NCBI RefSeq assembly: GCF_003569785.1
Contig: NZ_KZ983991.1
Location: forward strand, 1-64,000
Direction of reading: 5' to 3'
From: Leucobacter sp. wl10
Lineage (GTDB): Bacteria; Actinomycetota; Actinomycetes; Actinomycetales; Microbacteriaceae
DNA length: 64,000 bases
Below the pieces are notes generated by a model. That model was given only the letters and a program-made list of their open reading frames with translations, had not been told where the DNA came from and did not search any database. The first letter of the stretch is position 1. Each line of letters starts with the position of its first letter. Shown here one piece after another: positions 51,094-60,541 of the stretch. The position numbers and the translations under genes were made by a program.

Positions 51094-52398
51094 TCACGCG
51101 CCGGTGAACACGAGCCACAGCAGCACGGCATTGAGTGCGACGAGAAACACCGACGCCACGATCCCGGCGATCGTCGTCGCAAGGCGGTTGCGGAACGGAC
51201 CGAGAACCTCGGCGTTCGCGCTGAGGGCGACCAGCGGAATCAGAGCGAACGGGATGCCGAACGACAGCACCACCTGGCTCAGCACCAGAGCGAGCGTCGG
51301 ATCGAAGCCCAAGGCCAGAATCGCGAGCGCCGGGAGGAGCGTGACGAGCCGACGCGCGAGCAGCGGAACCCGCACCCGCAGCAGACCGCGCATGATCTCC
51401 GCGCCCGCATAGGCGCCGACGGACGCGCTGGCGAGGCCGCTGGCGAGGAGTCCCACGGCGAAGAGCGTGGCCACCGTGGGGCCGATGCCATCGCGTAGCG
51501 CGGTGTACGCGCCCTCGAGCGTATCGGTGCCGGGCACGCCGCTGAGATTGGTCGCGGCGAGCAGCAGGATGCTGAGGTTGATCGTGCCCGCGATCAGCAT
51601 CGCGACCGTGACGTCCCAGCGTGTCGCGCGAAGCAGGCGCCGCGTCGAGATGCCTCGGGCATGCTCGAGCGGGGCTTGCGGAGATCCGGTGCCCGCCGCC
51701 GGACTCGTCCTCGCAGCGAACCGGTCCCGCGCCAGTGCGCTGTGCGCGTATATGGCGTGGGGCATGATCGTGGCGCCCAGAATCGACGTGGCGAGCAGCA
51801 CGGAACCGGTGTCCGCGAATCGCGGCAGGAGCCCGCCCGCGACATCCCGCGGTTCGGGCGGGCCGAGGAACGTGCCGTAGGTGAACCCGAGCGCGATGAC
51901 CACGATCAGGCCGATGATGACGAACTCGAACGGCTTCGCGCCGCCCCGGGACTGGACGACGAGGAGCGCGATCGAGACCGCCCCCGTGATGAGCCCGCCC
52001 CAGAGCAGGGGAACGCCGAAGAGCAGGTACAGCGCGACTGCGCCGCCGATGACCTCGGCGACATCGGTCGCCATCGCGACGAGTTCGGCCTGCACCCAGT
52101 AGGCCCGGCGGGCCCAGGGTCTGCGGATGCGGTCACCCAGGGTCTCGGGCAGACTGCGCCCGGTGACGACGCCGAGCTTGGCGGAGAGGTACTGGATGAG
52201 CCACGCCAGAACGTTCCCGAGCACGACGACCCAGACGAGCAGGTACCCGTACTGGGCGCCGGCGGTCATGTTGCTGGCGACGTTCCCCGGATCGAGGTAG
52301 GCCACACCGGCCACGAGCGCGGGCCCGATCAGCCAGGACACGCCGCGCGCGGAGCGGGTACCCCCGCTTGATGGATGAGTGGAAGAAGAGTTCGTCAT
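51094..52398 (-). CDS. mntH: Nramp-family divalent metal transporter
   Basis: This 434-residue proton-coupled metal importer has about eleven helices. Metal-site motifs are intact: DPGN in YLDPGNVASNMTAG (helix 1) and MPHAIYAHSA (helix 6). The expected substrates are Mn(II) or Fe(II). A region rich in GTTCGTGC and CATAAT precedes the start, with CATAAT eight bases before the ATG, so the transcript is nearly leaderless; a direct repeat TCGTGC lies in it and may be a regulator site such as MntR. It stands alone between the P-type ATPase block and the lipoprotein block. Confidence 0.94.
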   Translation of the reverse strand: MTNSSSTHPSSGGTRSARGVSWLIGPALVAGVAYLDPGNVASNMTAGAQYGYLLVWVVVLGNVLAWLIQYLSAKLGVVTGRSLPETLGDRIRRPWARRAYWVQAELVAMATDVAEVIGGAVALYLLFGVPLLWGGLITGAVSIALLVVQSRGGAKPFEFVIIGLIVVIALGFTYGTFLGPPEPRDVAGGLLPRFADTGSVLLATSILGATIMPHAIYAHSALARDRFAARTSPAAGTGSPQAPLEHARGISTRRLLRATRWDVTVAMLIAGTINLSILLLAATNLSGVPGTDTLEGAYTALRDGIGPTVATLFAVGLLASGLASASVGAYAGAEIMRGLLRVRVPLLARRLVTLLPALAILALGFDPTLALVLSQVVLSFGIPFALIPLVALSANAEVLGPFRNRLATTIAGIVASVFLVALNAVLLWLVFTGA

Positions 52399-52476
52399 GT
52401 CGAACTATTATGCACGACAGCACGAACTTATATATGCGCCACTCCCCGCTTTCGAGAAACGTCGGCCCGGGTCGGT

Positions 52477-52815
52477 CTACGGCCGGGTTCGTCGCTGCCT
52501 GATGAGCGCTCCGGCGACCAGGAAGACGGTGGCCGCCAGCGGCTGGGCGATCATCCAGATGAGCCCGCTGAACGGAAGCGGGAGCACCGGGTTCCACAGC
52601 ACCGCGATCGCGATGAAGACCGGCAGCCACCACCACTGGCGCGCCTGCACCGCGAACCACGTCACGATCAGCGCCAGGATCGCGACCAGGAACTGGACGA
52701 TGGTGAACCAGGCGGTCCCGACCAGGGCGGCGGCGAGCATCAGGATCGCCGCCGCGATCAGCCCGGGCAGCAGCGCGTTCCGCTGGTAGGCGGACGCATC
52801 GGACGACGCCCTCAT
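52477..52815 (-). CDS. DUF6804 family small membrane protein
   Basis: This 112-residue protein has four predicted helices at about residues 13-33, 35-55, 62-78 and 85-105. The sequence QWWWLPVFIAIAVLWNPVLP between helices 2 and 3 matches the DUF6804 pattern. It overlaps lspA by four bases, so it closes the cytochrome/lipoprotein operon. No function is known. Confidence 0.75.
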   Translation of the reverse strand: MRASSDASAYQRNALLPGLIAAAILMLAAALVGTAWFTIVQFLVAILALIVTWFAVQARQWWWLPVFIAIAVLWNPVLPLPFSGLIWMIAQPLAATVFLVAGALIRQRRTRP

Positions 52816-53441
52816 CGTCGCCGGACCCCCGCGTCCTCGGAAGCGGGGCCGTTCGAACCGGCGCCGGGCCCGGAGGACGGCGAACGGCGCCGAGCCTCTC
52901 CGGAGGAGACGCGCCAGACCGCGATGAGATAAAGGACCACTCCCCCGGCGATCGCGACATCCGCGAGGTTGCCGATGAACAGTTCACCGTACGCGAGCAT
53001 GTCGGTCACCGCGCCGCGGCCGAGGCCCGGCGGCGCGATCATCCGATCGGCCAGGTTGCCGAGCGCCCCGCCGAGGATCATCCCGATCGCGACCGCCTTC
53101 ACCGGGTGCCGCACTCGCGCCGCCGCGCCGATGAGGAACACGGACGCCGCGACCCCGAGCAGTGTGATGAGCGGCGTGAGCTGGGAGCCGAGCGAGAACG
53201 CGGCTCCGGTGTTGAAGGCGAGCTGGAGGCCGAGGAGGTCCCCGATGAGCGGGATCCGGGAGTCGGTCTCGAGAAACGCCAGTGCGAGCTGCTTGCTCAC
53301 CTGGTCCACGACGAGCGCCAGGGCGGCGACGGCGCAGCTGAGGACGAGCAGCATCCTCCTCGCGGGCGGACGGCCTCGTGGTGCTGTTCCGCTAAGGGCG
53401 CCAGGTGCCCGGTGGTCTTCCTGCGGTGTTTCCTCGATCAT
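52812..53441 (-). CDS. lspA: Signal peptidase II (lipoprotein)
   Basis: This 209-residue membrane aspartyl protease removes the signal peptide of prolipoproteins after diacylglyceryl transfer. It has four helices and the family motifs NTGAAFS, GALGNLADRM, and the catalytic Asp in VTDMLAYG and FIGNLADVAI. A 40-residue cytoplasmic tail follows the fourth helix. It overlaps lnt by four bases and DUF6804 by four. Together with Lnt it forms a lipoprotein-processing pair at the end of the cytochrome c operon. A second copy could exist elsewhere. Confidence 0.95.
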   Translation of the reverse strand: MIEETPQEDHRAPGALSGTAPRGRPPARRMLLVLSCAVAALALVVDQVSKQLALAFLETDSRIPLIGDLLGLQLAFNTGAAFSLGSQLTPLITLLGVAASVFLIGAAARVRHPVKAVAIGMILGGALGNLADRMIAPPGLGRGAVTDMLAYGELFIGNLADVAIAGGVVLYLIAVWRVSSGEARRRSPSSGPGAGSNGPASEDAGVRRR

Positions 53442-55129
53442 GACTCTTCCTGGAGTGGTTCCGGATCCGCCTGAGCTTTCCGGGCCGATGAGCGGATGGG
53501 CTGAGCGGGATCGCTCCGCCGTGCCCGTCGCCGCAAGATGCCGGCGGCGAGCAGACCGCCCAGCGCGGCGACGGGAATGAGTATCGCGAGCACCGGGCCG
53601 ACCAGCACTGCGGGTGTGAGGCCGGTGCGGAGCGGCACCGTGGTGACCGCGGCCGCCTGCCGGTCCGCCGCAGCGCCCTCGATGACGGACCCGTCAGGGG
53701 CGATGACCTGGCTGGTGCCCACGGTCGAGACGTTGACGACCGCGCGGCCGGTCTCGATGGCGCGCATGCGCGCGAACTCGAGCTGCTGAAGATTCTCGTC
53801 GGTGCCCCGGAAGTCGGCGTTGTTCGTCTGGAACGCGTAGAACTGCGCCCCGGCTTTCGCGCCGTCCCAGATGACCGTGTCGTAGATGACGTCGAAGCAG
53901 ATCGCGAGTCCGACTCCGATCCCGCCGACGGTCATGAACGGCGGGTTGGTGCCCGGCGTGTACTCCCTCTGAATCAGATTGATCAGGTCGGGGACGATCT
54001 TCTCGTAGAACCAGCGATCCGGCACGTACTCGCCGAAGGGCACCGGGTTCACCTTGTCGTGCAACTGCGTCGCGCCGCCGCCCTCCCACAGCATCGAGGT
54101 GTTGAAGACGTCCTGACCACGCGCCGTGGCGGCGTTCATGAGGAGCGGGGCCCCCACGCTCGCGACGAGCGCGTCGAGCCACCGCGCTGTCGCCTGATTC
54201 GCCAGGGGGTCCGAGTCGACGCCGCCCTCCGGCCACACCAGCAGATCCATGCGCTTGCCCGACAGCGGCTCGGTGGCCTCGCTCTGGGCCGCGAGCACGT
54301 CGCCCGGGCCGCGGTCGTCGAAATAGCCCGCCGGCCCGTCGCCCTGCACCCAACCGACTCGGAGCGACCCGGCATCCGTGGTGGGGAAGGCGGGCACCGA
54401 CAGCAGCGCGGCGATCACCGCGGCGGTGATCAGCCCGGTCGGCGACCGAAGGGAGGCCGCCCGGGCCCACTGCACGAGCGCAGCGCACAGGCAGACGATC
54501 AAGAATGTGAGCCCCGACACGCCCACCCAGGAGGCGGCTTCTGCGAACGGTCCGTTTGCCTGCGACATCCCGATGCGCGCCCACGGGAAGCCGCTGTACG
54601 GCCAGGATCCCATCGCCAGCTCGCGAGTGGTCCACAGGCCCGCGACGAGCGCCGGGATCAGGAGCGCGCGCACCGTCCGGGAACGGCTCCGGCTCGTCCA
54701 CCGGTACGCCAGCGCGATCGGGATCGCGCCCGCGGCGAACAGCAGGGCCTCGAGACCCGCGAGCGCGACCCACGGGAGCGCGCCGAGGAACTGCACGACC
54801 CAGATGAGATGCGTGAAGTAGAACGTCGCACCGTAGGCCAGCCCGGTCAGGAACGCTCCCCCGGCGCTTCGCCCCACCAGCGTCCACAGCGCACCGGCGA
54901 TGCTCACGAATGCGAGCGGCCACCATCCCGTGCTCGGGAACGCGAGATCGAGCAGCAGACCCGAGACGGCGGCGATCGGCAGGGCGGCGTACCACGGCAG
55001 CCGGCGCGGGCGCTCCGGCTCGACCGGGCGCGCCTTCCGCCGTCCGAACCGCGACCTTCGCATGGATCTCCGTCCGTCTCGGATCGCCTGCGGCCCCTCG
55101 TGCAGCGGCGCGGTCTCGACAGCGGCCAC
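53438..55129 (-). CDS. lnt: Apolipoprotein N-acyltransferase
   Basis: This 563-residue membrane enzyme transfers a fatty acid from phospholipid to the N-terminus of lipoproteins. Six helices lie at about residues 45-245, followed by an extracytoplasmic nitrilase domain with the catalytic triad Glu301 (WPEGGVDS), Lys359 (LHDKVNP) and Cys411 (LAICFDVIYD). One last helix ends near residue 530, with a basic tail. The GTG start at 55129 has GGAG ten bases upstream. It is linked to lspA (4-nt overlap). In actinobacteria an Lnt homologue often stands beside a dolichol-phosphate-mannose synthase; here it sits in a cytochrome operon. Confidence 0.94.
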   Translation of the reverse strand: MAAVETAPLHEGPQAIRDGRRSMRRSRFGRRKARPVEPERPRRLPWYAALPIAAVSGLLLDLAFPSTGWWPLAFVSIAGALWTLVGRSAGGAFLTGLAYGATFYFTHLIWVVQFLGALPWVALAGLEALLFAAGAIPIALAYRWTSRSRSRTVRALLIPALVAGLWTTRELAMGSWPYSGFPWARIGMSQANGPFAEAASWVGVSGLTFLIVCLCAALVQWARAASLRSPTGLITAAVIAALLSVPAFPTTDAGSLRVGWVQGDGPAGYFDDRGPGDVLAAQSEATEPLSGKRMDLLVWPEGGVDSDPLANQATARWLDALVASVGAPLLMNAATARGQDVFNTSMLWEGGGATQLHDKVNPVPFGEYVPDRWFYEKIVPDLINLIQREYTPGTNPPFMTVGGIGVGLAICFDVIYDTVIWDGAKAGAQFYAFQTNNADFRGTDENLQQLEFARMRAIETGRAVVNVSTVGTSQVIAPDGSVIEGAAADRQAAAVTTVPLRTGLTPAVLVGPVLAILIPVAALGGLLAAGILRRRARRSDPAQPIRSSARKAQADPEPLQEES

Positions 55130-55190
55130 TACGGGCTCCTCTCGTGTCGGTGATGATGCGGCGACCGGGGAGGACGCCGCCGGTCTGCGC

Positions 55191-56228
55191 TCAGGTCAGG
55201 CCGGAGTAGGCGTGGAGGCCTTTGAAGAAGAGGTTCACGATGGTGAAGTTGAAGAGCACCGCCGCGAAGCCGATCAGCGACAGCCACCCCGATCGCGCCC
55301 CGCGCCAGCCCCGGGTGGCACGGGCGTGGATGTATCCGGCGTAGAGCACCCAGATCACGAAGGTCCATACCTCCTTCGTGTCGAAGCCCCAGTAGCGACC
55401 CCAGGATTCGTTCGCCCAGATCGCCCCGGCGATGAGAGTGAACGTCCAGAAGATGAATCCGAGGATCGCGAAACGGTAGGCGAGTGCTTCGAGCGACTCG
55501 GCGGAGGGCAGGGTCCGGAGGTAGCCCCGGCCGAGGCCATCCTCGCCGATGCCCTCGGCCTTCCGCCTTTCGCGCCGGGCCTGCATGAGCTGCATGGTGG
55601 AGAGTCCCGCTGCGATGGCGAACAGCGCCGTCGCAAGCGATGCGACGAACACGTGGACGATGAGCCAGACGCTCTTCAGGGGGTCCATCAGGGGCGTGAC
55701 CACCACGAAGAACGAGATCGTCGAGCCGCCGAGGAACAGCACCACCATGCCGACGATGAACACGCCGAGGAATCGGAGATCGTACCAGCGCAGCGACGCC
55801 AGGTAGACGGCGACGATCAGCAGGGTGCCGGTGAGAGCGAACTCGTACATGTTCGCCCACGGAACCCGCTCCGCCGCGATTCCGCGAGTGATCGTACCGG
55901 CCAGATGCAGGATGAAGCCCAGTCCGGTGAACGCGATGCCGAGGCGGGCCCAGAGGCGCCGCGACCGCTGCGCGGGCGGGACCCCCAGCGTCGGCTCGTG
56001 TGCATCTTCGACAGGCGGCGGCACGGTCGCGCCCCCGGCGCCGACGAGTGCGGGCTCGCGCTGTTTGGCGGTCGCGAGCGCGCGCTGCTTGGCGGGGGCG
56101 AGCGACGCGCGTTGCGAGAGATCGTACGCGAACGCGAGGAACGCGAGCACGTAGACGGTGATGGCCGACCAGACGGAGAGCACCGAGAATTCGTCGAGCG
56201 TGGTCTGCAGTTCGAGGTTCATAGTCAC
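55191..56228 (-). CDS. ccsB: Cytochrome c biogenesis protein CcsB
   Basis: This 345-residue membrane protein is the CcsA-like partner of ResB in System II cytochrome c maturation. It carries heme to the outside of the membrane. About eight helices with the tryptophan-rich WWD-like segment are visible: IWANESWGRYWGFDTKEVWT (residues about 265-285), followed by HARATRGW. It overlaps the DsbA-like gene by four bases. A disordered Ala/Pro segment of about 60 residues sits after the first helix. The assignment is firm. Confidence 0.95.
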   Translation of the reverse strand: MTMNLELQTTLDEFSVLSVWSAITVYVLAFLAFAYDLSQRASLAPAKQRALATAKQREPALVGAGGATVPPPVEDAHEPTLGVPPAQRSRRLWARLGIAFTGLGFILHLAGTITRGIAAERVPWANMYEFALTGTLLIVAVYLASLRWYDLRFLGVFIVGMVVLFLGGSTISFFVVVTPLMDPLKSVWLIVHVFVASLATALFAIAAGLSTMQLMQARRERRKAEGIGEDGLGRGYLRTLPSAESLEALAYRFAILGFIFWTFTLIAGAIWANESWGRYWGFDTKEVWTFVIWVLYAGYIHARATRGWRGARSGWLSLIGFAAVLFNFTIVNLFFKGLHAYSGLT

Positions 56229-56950
56229 TTCCGGTTCGCGATCGCTTGGTCGAGCGCATCCGTGAGATCGCTGACCGTCTTGGGCTGGAGCAGCTCGCCG
56301 TCGAGGAAGAACGTGGGCGTCCCCTGGACGCCGAGCGCGAGGCCCGCATTGTGGTCCTCGTCGACTCGGGCTTGCATCTTCGGATCGGCGATATCCCGAT
56401 CATAGGCCTGCATGTCGAGACCGATCTGCTCAGCATAGCTCCGGATGAGGGCCGCCTGCGAGTCCTGCTTCTCCGCCCACTCGGGCTGCGACTCGAACAG
56501 CTTGCGGTACATCTCTTCGAACTTGCCCTGCTGAGCGGCCGCCTCGGAAGCCAGGGCCGCGTTCACCGAGTTCGCGTGGTTCGTGATGAAGTGCCGCGCG
56601 ACGTAGGTGATCTTGCCGTCGTACTGCTTGCGGATATCCTCGATGACCGGGTAGACGCCCCCGCAGGCCTCGCACTCGAAGTCGAGGAACTCGACCAGCA
56701 CGGGCGCGCCCTTTCCGGCGTCGTCGAGCACGTGCGAGTTCTCCTGCACCATCGGCACGCTTTTCTGTCCCGATCCCGAGCCCGATCCCGAGCCCGATCC
56801 CTCGGCCGCCGGTTGCGGGCCGGACTGGCTGAGCACCGCGATGAGGATGAAGATCAGGAAGACGAGCAGAACGGACGGGATGGTGATCAGCGCGGCCTTC
56901 ATCGAGGTGCTGAGCTTTTTCCTCGGCGGTCGTCCGGTGTTGGAAGTCAT
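56225..56950 (-). CDS. DsbA-like thioredoxin-fold protein (membrane anchored)
   Basis: This 241-residue protein has an N-terminal helix (about residues 18-42), then a low-complexity SG repeat (GSGSGSGSGQ at about 55-65) and a thioredoxin-fold DsbA/MdbA-like domain. The active site is CEAC (FLDFECEACGGVYPVIED), with the cis-Pro loop in VQGTPTFFLDG. It catalyses disulfide formation or isomerisation outside the cell. It lies between resB and ccsB with four-base overlaps, so it likely prepares apocytochrome c cysteines or other exported thiols. Confidence 0.92.
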   Translation of the reverse strand: MTSNTGRPPRKKLSTSMKAALITIPSVLLVFLIFILIAVLSQSGPQPAAEGSGSGSGSGSGQKSVPMVQENSHVLDDAGKGAPVLVEFLDFECEACGGVYPVIEDIRKQYDGKITYVARHFITNHANSVNAALASEAAAQQGKFEEMYRKLFESQPEWAEKQDSQAALIRSYAEQIGLDMQAYDRDIADPKMQARVDEDHNAGLALGVQGTPTFFLDGELLQPKTVSDLTDALDQAIANRK

Positions 56951-58668
56951 GGAGTTCCCTTCGTGAAGCGAGGCGGTTGCGCCTGTTCGGCGATGGCCGA
57001 CAGATGAGTGTCTCGGAGTTGTTCGACGGCGCGCTCGAGGCCGGGGTCCTCACCGCGGGCGAGGCCCGCGTACTCGAGCCTGACTCTGCGCCGACCGGTC
57101 ACGGGGTCGGCGAAGGAGGCCTTGACCCAGACCCGCCTGCGAGGCACCAGCAGACCGGTCAGCATCCCGCCGATGGCCATGATCGAGAAGACGAGCACCC
57201 AGGCGCTCCCGGGGTCGCGCTGGATCTGCAGCGACGCGAATCGCCGCACCGGCTCGTCGGCCCCCTCGGTCTTGGTGAGGTCCTCGAAGGTCACCGTTCC
57301 CATGCCGTTCGGAAGGTCGCCGGTCTCGCCGGGCCTGAGCTCGATCGAATCGACCCCGGTCTTCCCCCCGGTGAGCTGCGTCATGCTCTTCGTGTCGAGT
57401 TGGTAGACGGAGCGGGGCGTTCCATCGTCGATGCCGAGGTTGCCGGAGAACACGTTGAAGGTGATGAGCGGGTTGATGAGATCGGGGAACACCGAGGTGT
57501 AGGCTCCGGTGTCGAGCTCGTCCTGCGTCGGGTAGAGGAAGCCGATGAGGCCGATCTGCTCGGGCAACCCGTCGGGAACCTTCACGATGCCGAGCGAGGT
57601 CATAGCTGCGTCCTGCGGCAGGAACGGAAGCGGCTCCTGATAGACGATCTCGCCGCCGGCGTTGCGGACGGTGATCATCGGGGCGTATCCGTTTCCGAGC
57701 AGATAGATGCGGTCGTTCACGACCGTGATGGGCCAATTGACCCGCACGGTCTCCGTGCGCTCCTCATCCGGCGCGGGACCCCGGACGGTGAGGTTCGCGG
57801 CGAAGTTACCGGCCTGCCCTGCGCCCGGCCTGCCGGGTTGCACGTAGTCGACCCCGAACTCATCGAGGCTGAGCGTGTAGGGGGGCAGCGAATTCGTGTC
57901 GAACAGCTGACCCGCCGTGAAGGACGAGTAGGAGCTCTGGGCATTCACGAAGGTGGTGCCCGAAACGATCACCCGGTCGCCGGTGTAGCTGAAGAAGCTG
58001 CTGACGAGCACCGTCACGAGGATGCCCACGAGTGCGATGTGGAAGAGGAGGTTTCCGCTTTCGCGCAGGTAGCCGCGCTCCGCCGACACCGACCATGAGC
58101 CGTCGGTGTCGTAGCGCGCCACCCGGTAACCCCGGCGGCGCAGATCACGCTCTGCGATCGCCGCGGCCTCTGCGACATCGGAGTCGGGCACGCGTGCGCC
58201 GCCGATGCTCAGCTCGCGCGACGAGTAGCCCGCCATGCGCTGCAGCCGAACCGGGGTTCGCGGAGGTCGGGCGCGGAGCGCCTTGGCGTGGTGCTTGATC
58301 CGGGGAATGATGCAGCCGATCAGCGACAGGAACAGCAGCAGGTAGATCGCGGAGAACCAGGCCGAGCCGTAGACGTCGAACAGCTGCAGATTATCCAGCA
58401 CCGGCGCGAGCTCGGGCTGATTTCGGAAGTACTGGACGACGCCGTTCGGGTCGGCGCGGCGCTGCGGCACGAGCGATCCGGGAATGGCCGCGACCGCCAT
58501 GAGCAGGAGCAGGAACATCGCGACGCGCATACTCGTGAGCTGACGCCAGCCCCACCTCAGCCATCCGCGCCACCCCAGTGTGAGCTCGGCGGCCTTTCGG
58601 CCGTCGCCGTCGATGTGGTCGACGGGGCGTGCGGGATCCCTTTCCCGTTCAGAGAGGGAGCGTGACAT
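56947..58668 (-). CDS. resB: Cytochrome c biogenesis protein ResB
   Basis: This 573-residue System II synthetase subunit guides apocytochrome to heme. It has three N-terminal helices and a last helix near residue 510, with a large extracytoplasmic domain between. Features include MRVAMFLLLLMAVAAIPGSL at the first helix, FRNQPELAPVLDNLQLFDVYGSAWF as the family block, and LFSYTGDRV-like strands. It overlaps ccdA by 20 bases and the DsbA-like gene by four. Length is normal for the actinobacterial form. Confidence 0.95.
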   Translation of the reverse strand: MSRSLSERERDPARPVDHIDGDGRKAAELTLGWRGWLRWGWRQLTSMRVAMFLLLLMAVAAIPGSLVPQRRADPNGVVQYFRNQPELAPVLDNLQLFDVYGSAWFSAIYLLLFLSLIGCIIPRIKHHAKALRARPPRTPVRLQRMAGYSSRELSIGGARVPDSDVAEAAAIAERDLRRRGYRVARYDTDGSWSVSAERGYLRESGNLLFHIALVGILVTVLVSSFFSYTGDRVIVSGTTFVNAQSSYSSFTAGQLFDTNSLPPYTLSLDEFGVDYVQPGRPGAGQAGNFAANLTVRGPAPDEERTETVRVNWPITVVNDRIYLLGNGYAPMITVRNAGGEIVYQEPLPFLPQDAAMTSLGIVKVPDGLPEQIGLIGFLYPTQDELDTGAYTSVFPDLINPLITFNVFSGNLGIDDGTPRSVYQLDTKSMTQLTGGKTGVDSIELRPGETGDLPNGMGTVTFEDLTKTEGADEPVRRFASLQIQRDPGSAWVLVFSIMAIGGMLTGLLVPRRRVWVKASFADPVTGRRRVRLEYAGLARGEDPGLERAVEQLRDTHLSAIAEQAQPPRFTKGTP

Positions 58669-59413
58669 TGAGCATCACCCCCTGCATGACCGACATGAGC
58701 CTGCCCCAGACGCCGGTCACCATCAGCAGACCGAGCAGCACCAGCATGCAGCCACCGGCGATGTTGACGACGCGGATGTGGCGGCTCAGGAACGAGACCG
58801 ACCTCGTGGCCCACCCGAGGCCGAGGGCGAGAAGCAGGAACGGGATGCCGAGGCCCAGGGAGTAGGCGACGCCGAGGAGCCCGGCGCGGACGGGGTCGCC
58901 CATGTTCCAGGAGACCGACATGATGGCGGCGAGCGTGGGCCCGATGCAGGGCGTCCAGCCGATACCCAGCGCGAGTCCGAGCAGCGGCGCGCCCGCGAGA
59001 CCCATCCGCTCCCGGAACCGGGGGCGGACCGTGCGCTGGACTCGGCGGAACACGCCGACGAAGGCGAGGCCCATCAGAATGACCACGACCCCCAGAATCC
59101 TGGTCGCGATGTCGGAGTAGGCGATGAACACCCGCCCGAACACGCCGCCCAGCACGGTGACCGCGACGAAGACGACGGTGAACCCGGAGATGAACAGCAG
59201 AACTCCGATCAGGAGCCGGCGCCTCGTCGCCCGGCTCCCGTCCGAGCCCGCGCCGCCGGCTCCCGCCGGGGCGACGGACGAGCCCAGGTATCCGAAGTAG
59301 CCGGGTACGAGCGGCAGCACGCAGGGGGACGCGAAGGAGACGAGCCCCGCAAGGGCGGCGATGAGGAGCGCCATCCAGAGCACGCCGTCGAAGACGAGAT
59401 CGGTCGGAGTCAT
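58649..59413 (-). CDS. ccdA: Cytochrome c biogenesis protein CcdA
   Basis: This 254-residue membrane protein of the DsbD-beta/CcdA family brings electrons from cytoplasmic thioredoxin to the outer thiol reductant. It has six or seven helices; the two conserved Cys are in FASPCVLPLVPGYF (about 29) and GWTPCIGPTLAAI (about 156). It overlaps both the TlpA/ResA gene (4 nt) and resB (20 nt) and forms one operon with them. Confidence 0.95.
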   Translation of the reverse strand: MTPTDLVFDGVLWMALLIAALAGLVSFASPCVLPLVPGYFGYLGSSVAPAGAGGAGSDGSRATRRRLLIGVLLFISGFTVVFVAVTVLGGVFGRVFIAYSDIATRILGVVVILMGLAFVGVFRRVQRTVRPRFRERMGLAGAPLLGLALGIGWTPCIGPTLAAIMSVSWNMGDPVRAGLLGVAYSLGLGIPFLLLALGLGWATRSVSFLSRHIRVVNIAGGCMLVLLGLLMVTGVWGRLMSVMQGVMLNVTLPL

Positions 59414-60021
59414 GAAGTCTCCTTGAGCGTGTCTTCGACGAGCGTGCTGAGCACCGAGGCCGACTCCAGCTGGCCGATGATACGCGCCGCTACCCGGCCC
59501 TGCCGGTCCATCACCAGCGTGGTCGGCGTAGCCTGGATCGGCGTGACACCCGCGAACGCCTGCTTGACGCGGCCGTCGTTGACGTCGATCACGCTCGGAT
59601 AGCTGATCCCGTTCTCCTCGGCGAACGCGATCGCGGTGGCCGGCTGGTCGTAGATGTTGATGCCGAGGAACTTGACCCCATCTTTCTTATACTTCTGCCA
59701 CGTCTCCTCCAGGAAGGGGGCTTCCGCGATGCACGGCCCGCAGGCCGCGTACCAGAAGTTCACCACGTACACCTGCCCGGCGTAGTCCTCGCTCGAGACC
59801 TTCTTGCCGTACTCCGTGGTGCCGCTGAAGCTCACGGGCGTGCCGCGCTGATCCGCGGGGATCTCGACGACTCGTCCATCGGCGCTACCCGACCGGCCGC
59901 TGTTCTGCTGGTACTGGTTCGCGAGCGACGACGTCGACGTGCACCCCACCAGCCCGAGACTGATCGCGGTCGCCGCAAGCAATGCGGCGGACAGCAGGAT
60001 CGTCTGCTTCGGTGTCCTCAA
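59410..60021 (-). CDS. resA: TlpA/ResA-type thiol-disulfide reductase, lipoprotein
   Basis: This 203-residue membrane-anchored thioredoxin-like protein keeps apocytochrome c cysteines reduced. The signal peptide ends in a lipobox (SLGLVGC), Cys27 lipidated. The redox site CGPC is in NFWYAACGPCIAEAPF (about residue 96), and the cis-Pro is in QATPTTLVMD. Electrons come from the following CcdA. It is the first gene of the cytochrome c operon. The name resA is used by analogy and the family is certain. Confidence 0.92.
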   Translation of the reverse strand: MRTPKQTILLSAALLAATAISLGLVGCTSTSSLANQYQQNSGRSGSADGRVVEIPADQRGTPVSFSGTTEYGKKVSSEDYAGQVYVVNFWYAACGPCIAEAPFLEETWQKYKKDGVKFLGINIYDQPATAIAFAEENGISYPSVIDVNDGRVKQAFAGVTPIQATPTTLVMDRQGRVAARIIGQLESASVLSTLVEDTLKETS

Positions 60022-60112
60022 AACTTGTTACTCCTCGTTCCTCAACGCTGGGTTCCGGGCCGAGTGTGGACACACCGACCCGTTTCTGCCGCTCTTGCAG
60101 CACAGTGAAGAC

Positions 60113-60541
60113 TCAGATGCGGAGAAGATTCAGCTCGAGCAGGCCGAACCGATGCTTTCCGCGATGTCCGAACCCCGGCGAGAAGACGATCGGTGCGGGG
60201 CGCGACCGCAGCCGCTGGAGCCGCATCGGCCGAGAGCGCCGGGCGAAGAAGAGCACGGTCGCCAGTGCGAGCCCGCACAGCAGTCCGAGAATGCAGGTGA
60301 TCAACCCGATCATCGAGGTGGTGCCGGCGAGATCGGCCATGGGCACGGCGACGACCTGCTCTTCGGGGGTATCGATCGATGTGGAAACCGAGACCTGCGC
60401 GGGATCGGCGGCTCCCAAATCGTCGGCGTGAACCATGCCCCACAATCCCAGGAGCATGAGGATCGCGGCGATCGTGACCGCCGCGATCCTCACCGTGAAC
60501 CGCCGCCGCGTCGAGCGGTCGGTGCGGATGGCTGAGAACAC
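60113..60541 (-). CDS. Small two-helix membrane protein (DUF6153-like)
   Basis: This 142-residue protein has one helix at about residues 18-40, an extracytoplasmic linker, a second helix at about 75-100, and a basic tail ending LLELNLLRI. The layout and ending are like the DUF6153 protein at 20370. The GTG start at 60541 has TACAAT six bases before it, suggesting a leaderless transcript; upstream in-frame starts are rejected. It lies between the cytochrome c operon and the second ctaG. The function is unknown; an accessory role in copper or heme export is a hypothesis. Confidence 0.7.
   Translation of the reverse strand: MFSAIRTDRSTRRRFTVRIAAVTIAAILMLLGLWGMVHADDLGAADPAQVSVSTSIDTPEEQVVAVPMADLAGTTSMIGLITCILGLLCGLALATVLFFARRSRPMRLQRLRSRPAPIVFSPGFGHRGKHRFGLLELNLLRI

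Noticed and set aside
51094..52398. Nramp gene as part of the SPC ATPase operon
   Set aside because: It is on the same strand but lies upstream of the ArsR-type operator, and its own start region has a separate -10 box.
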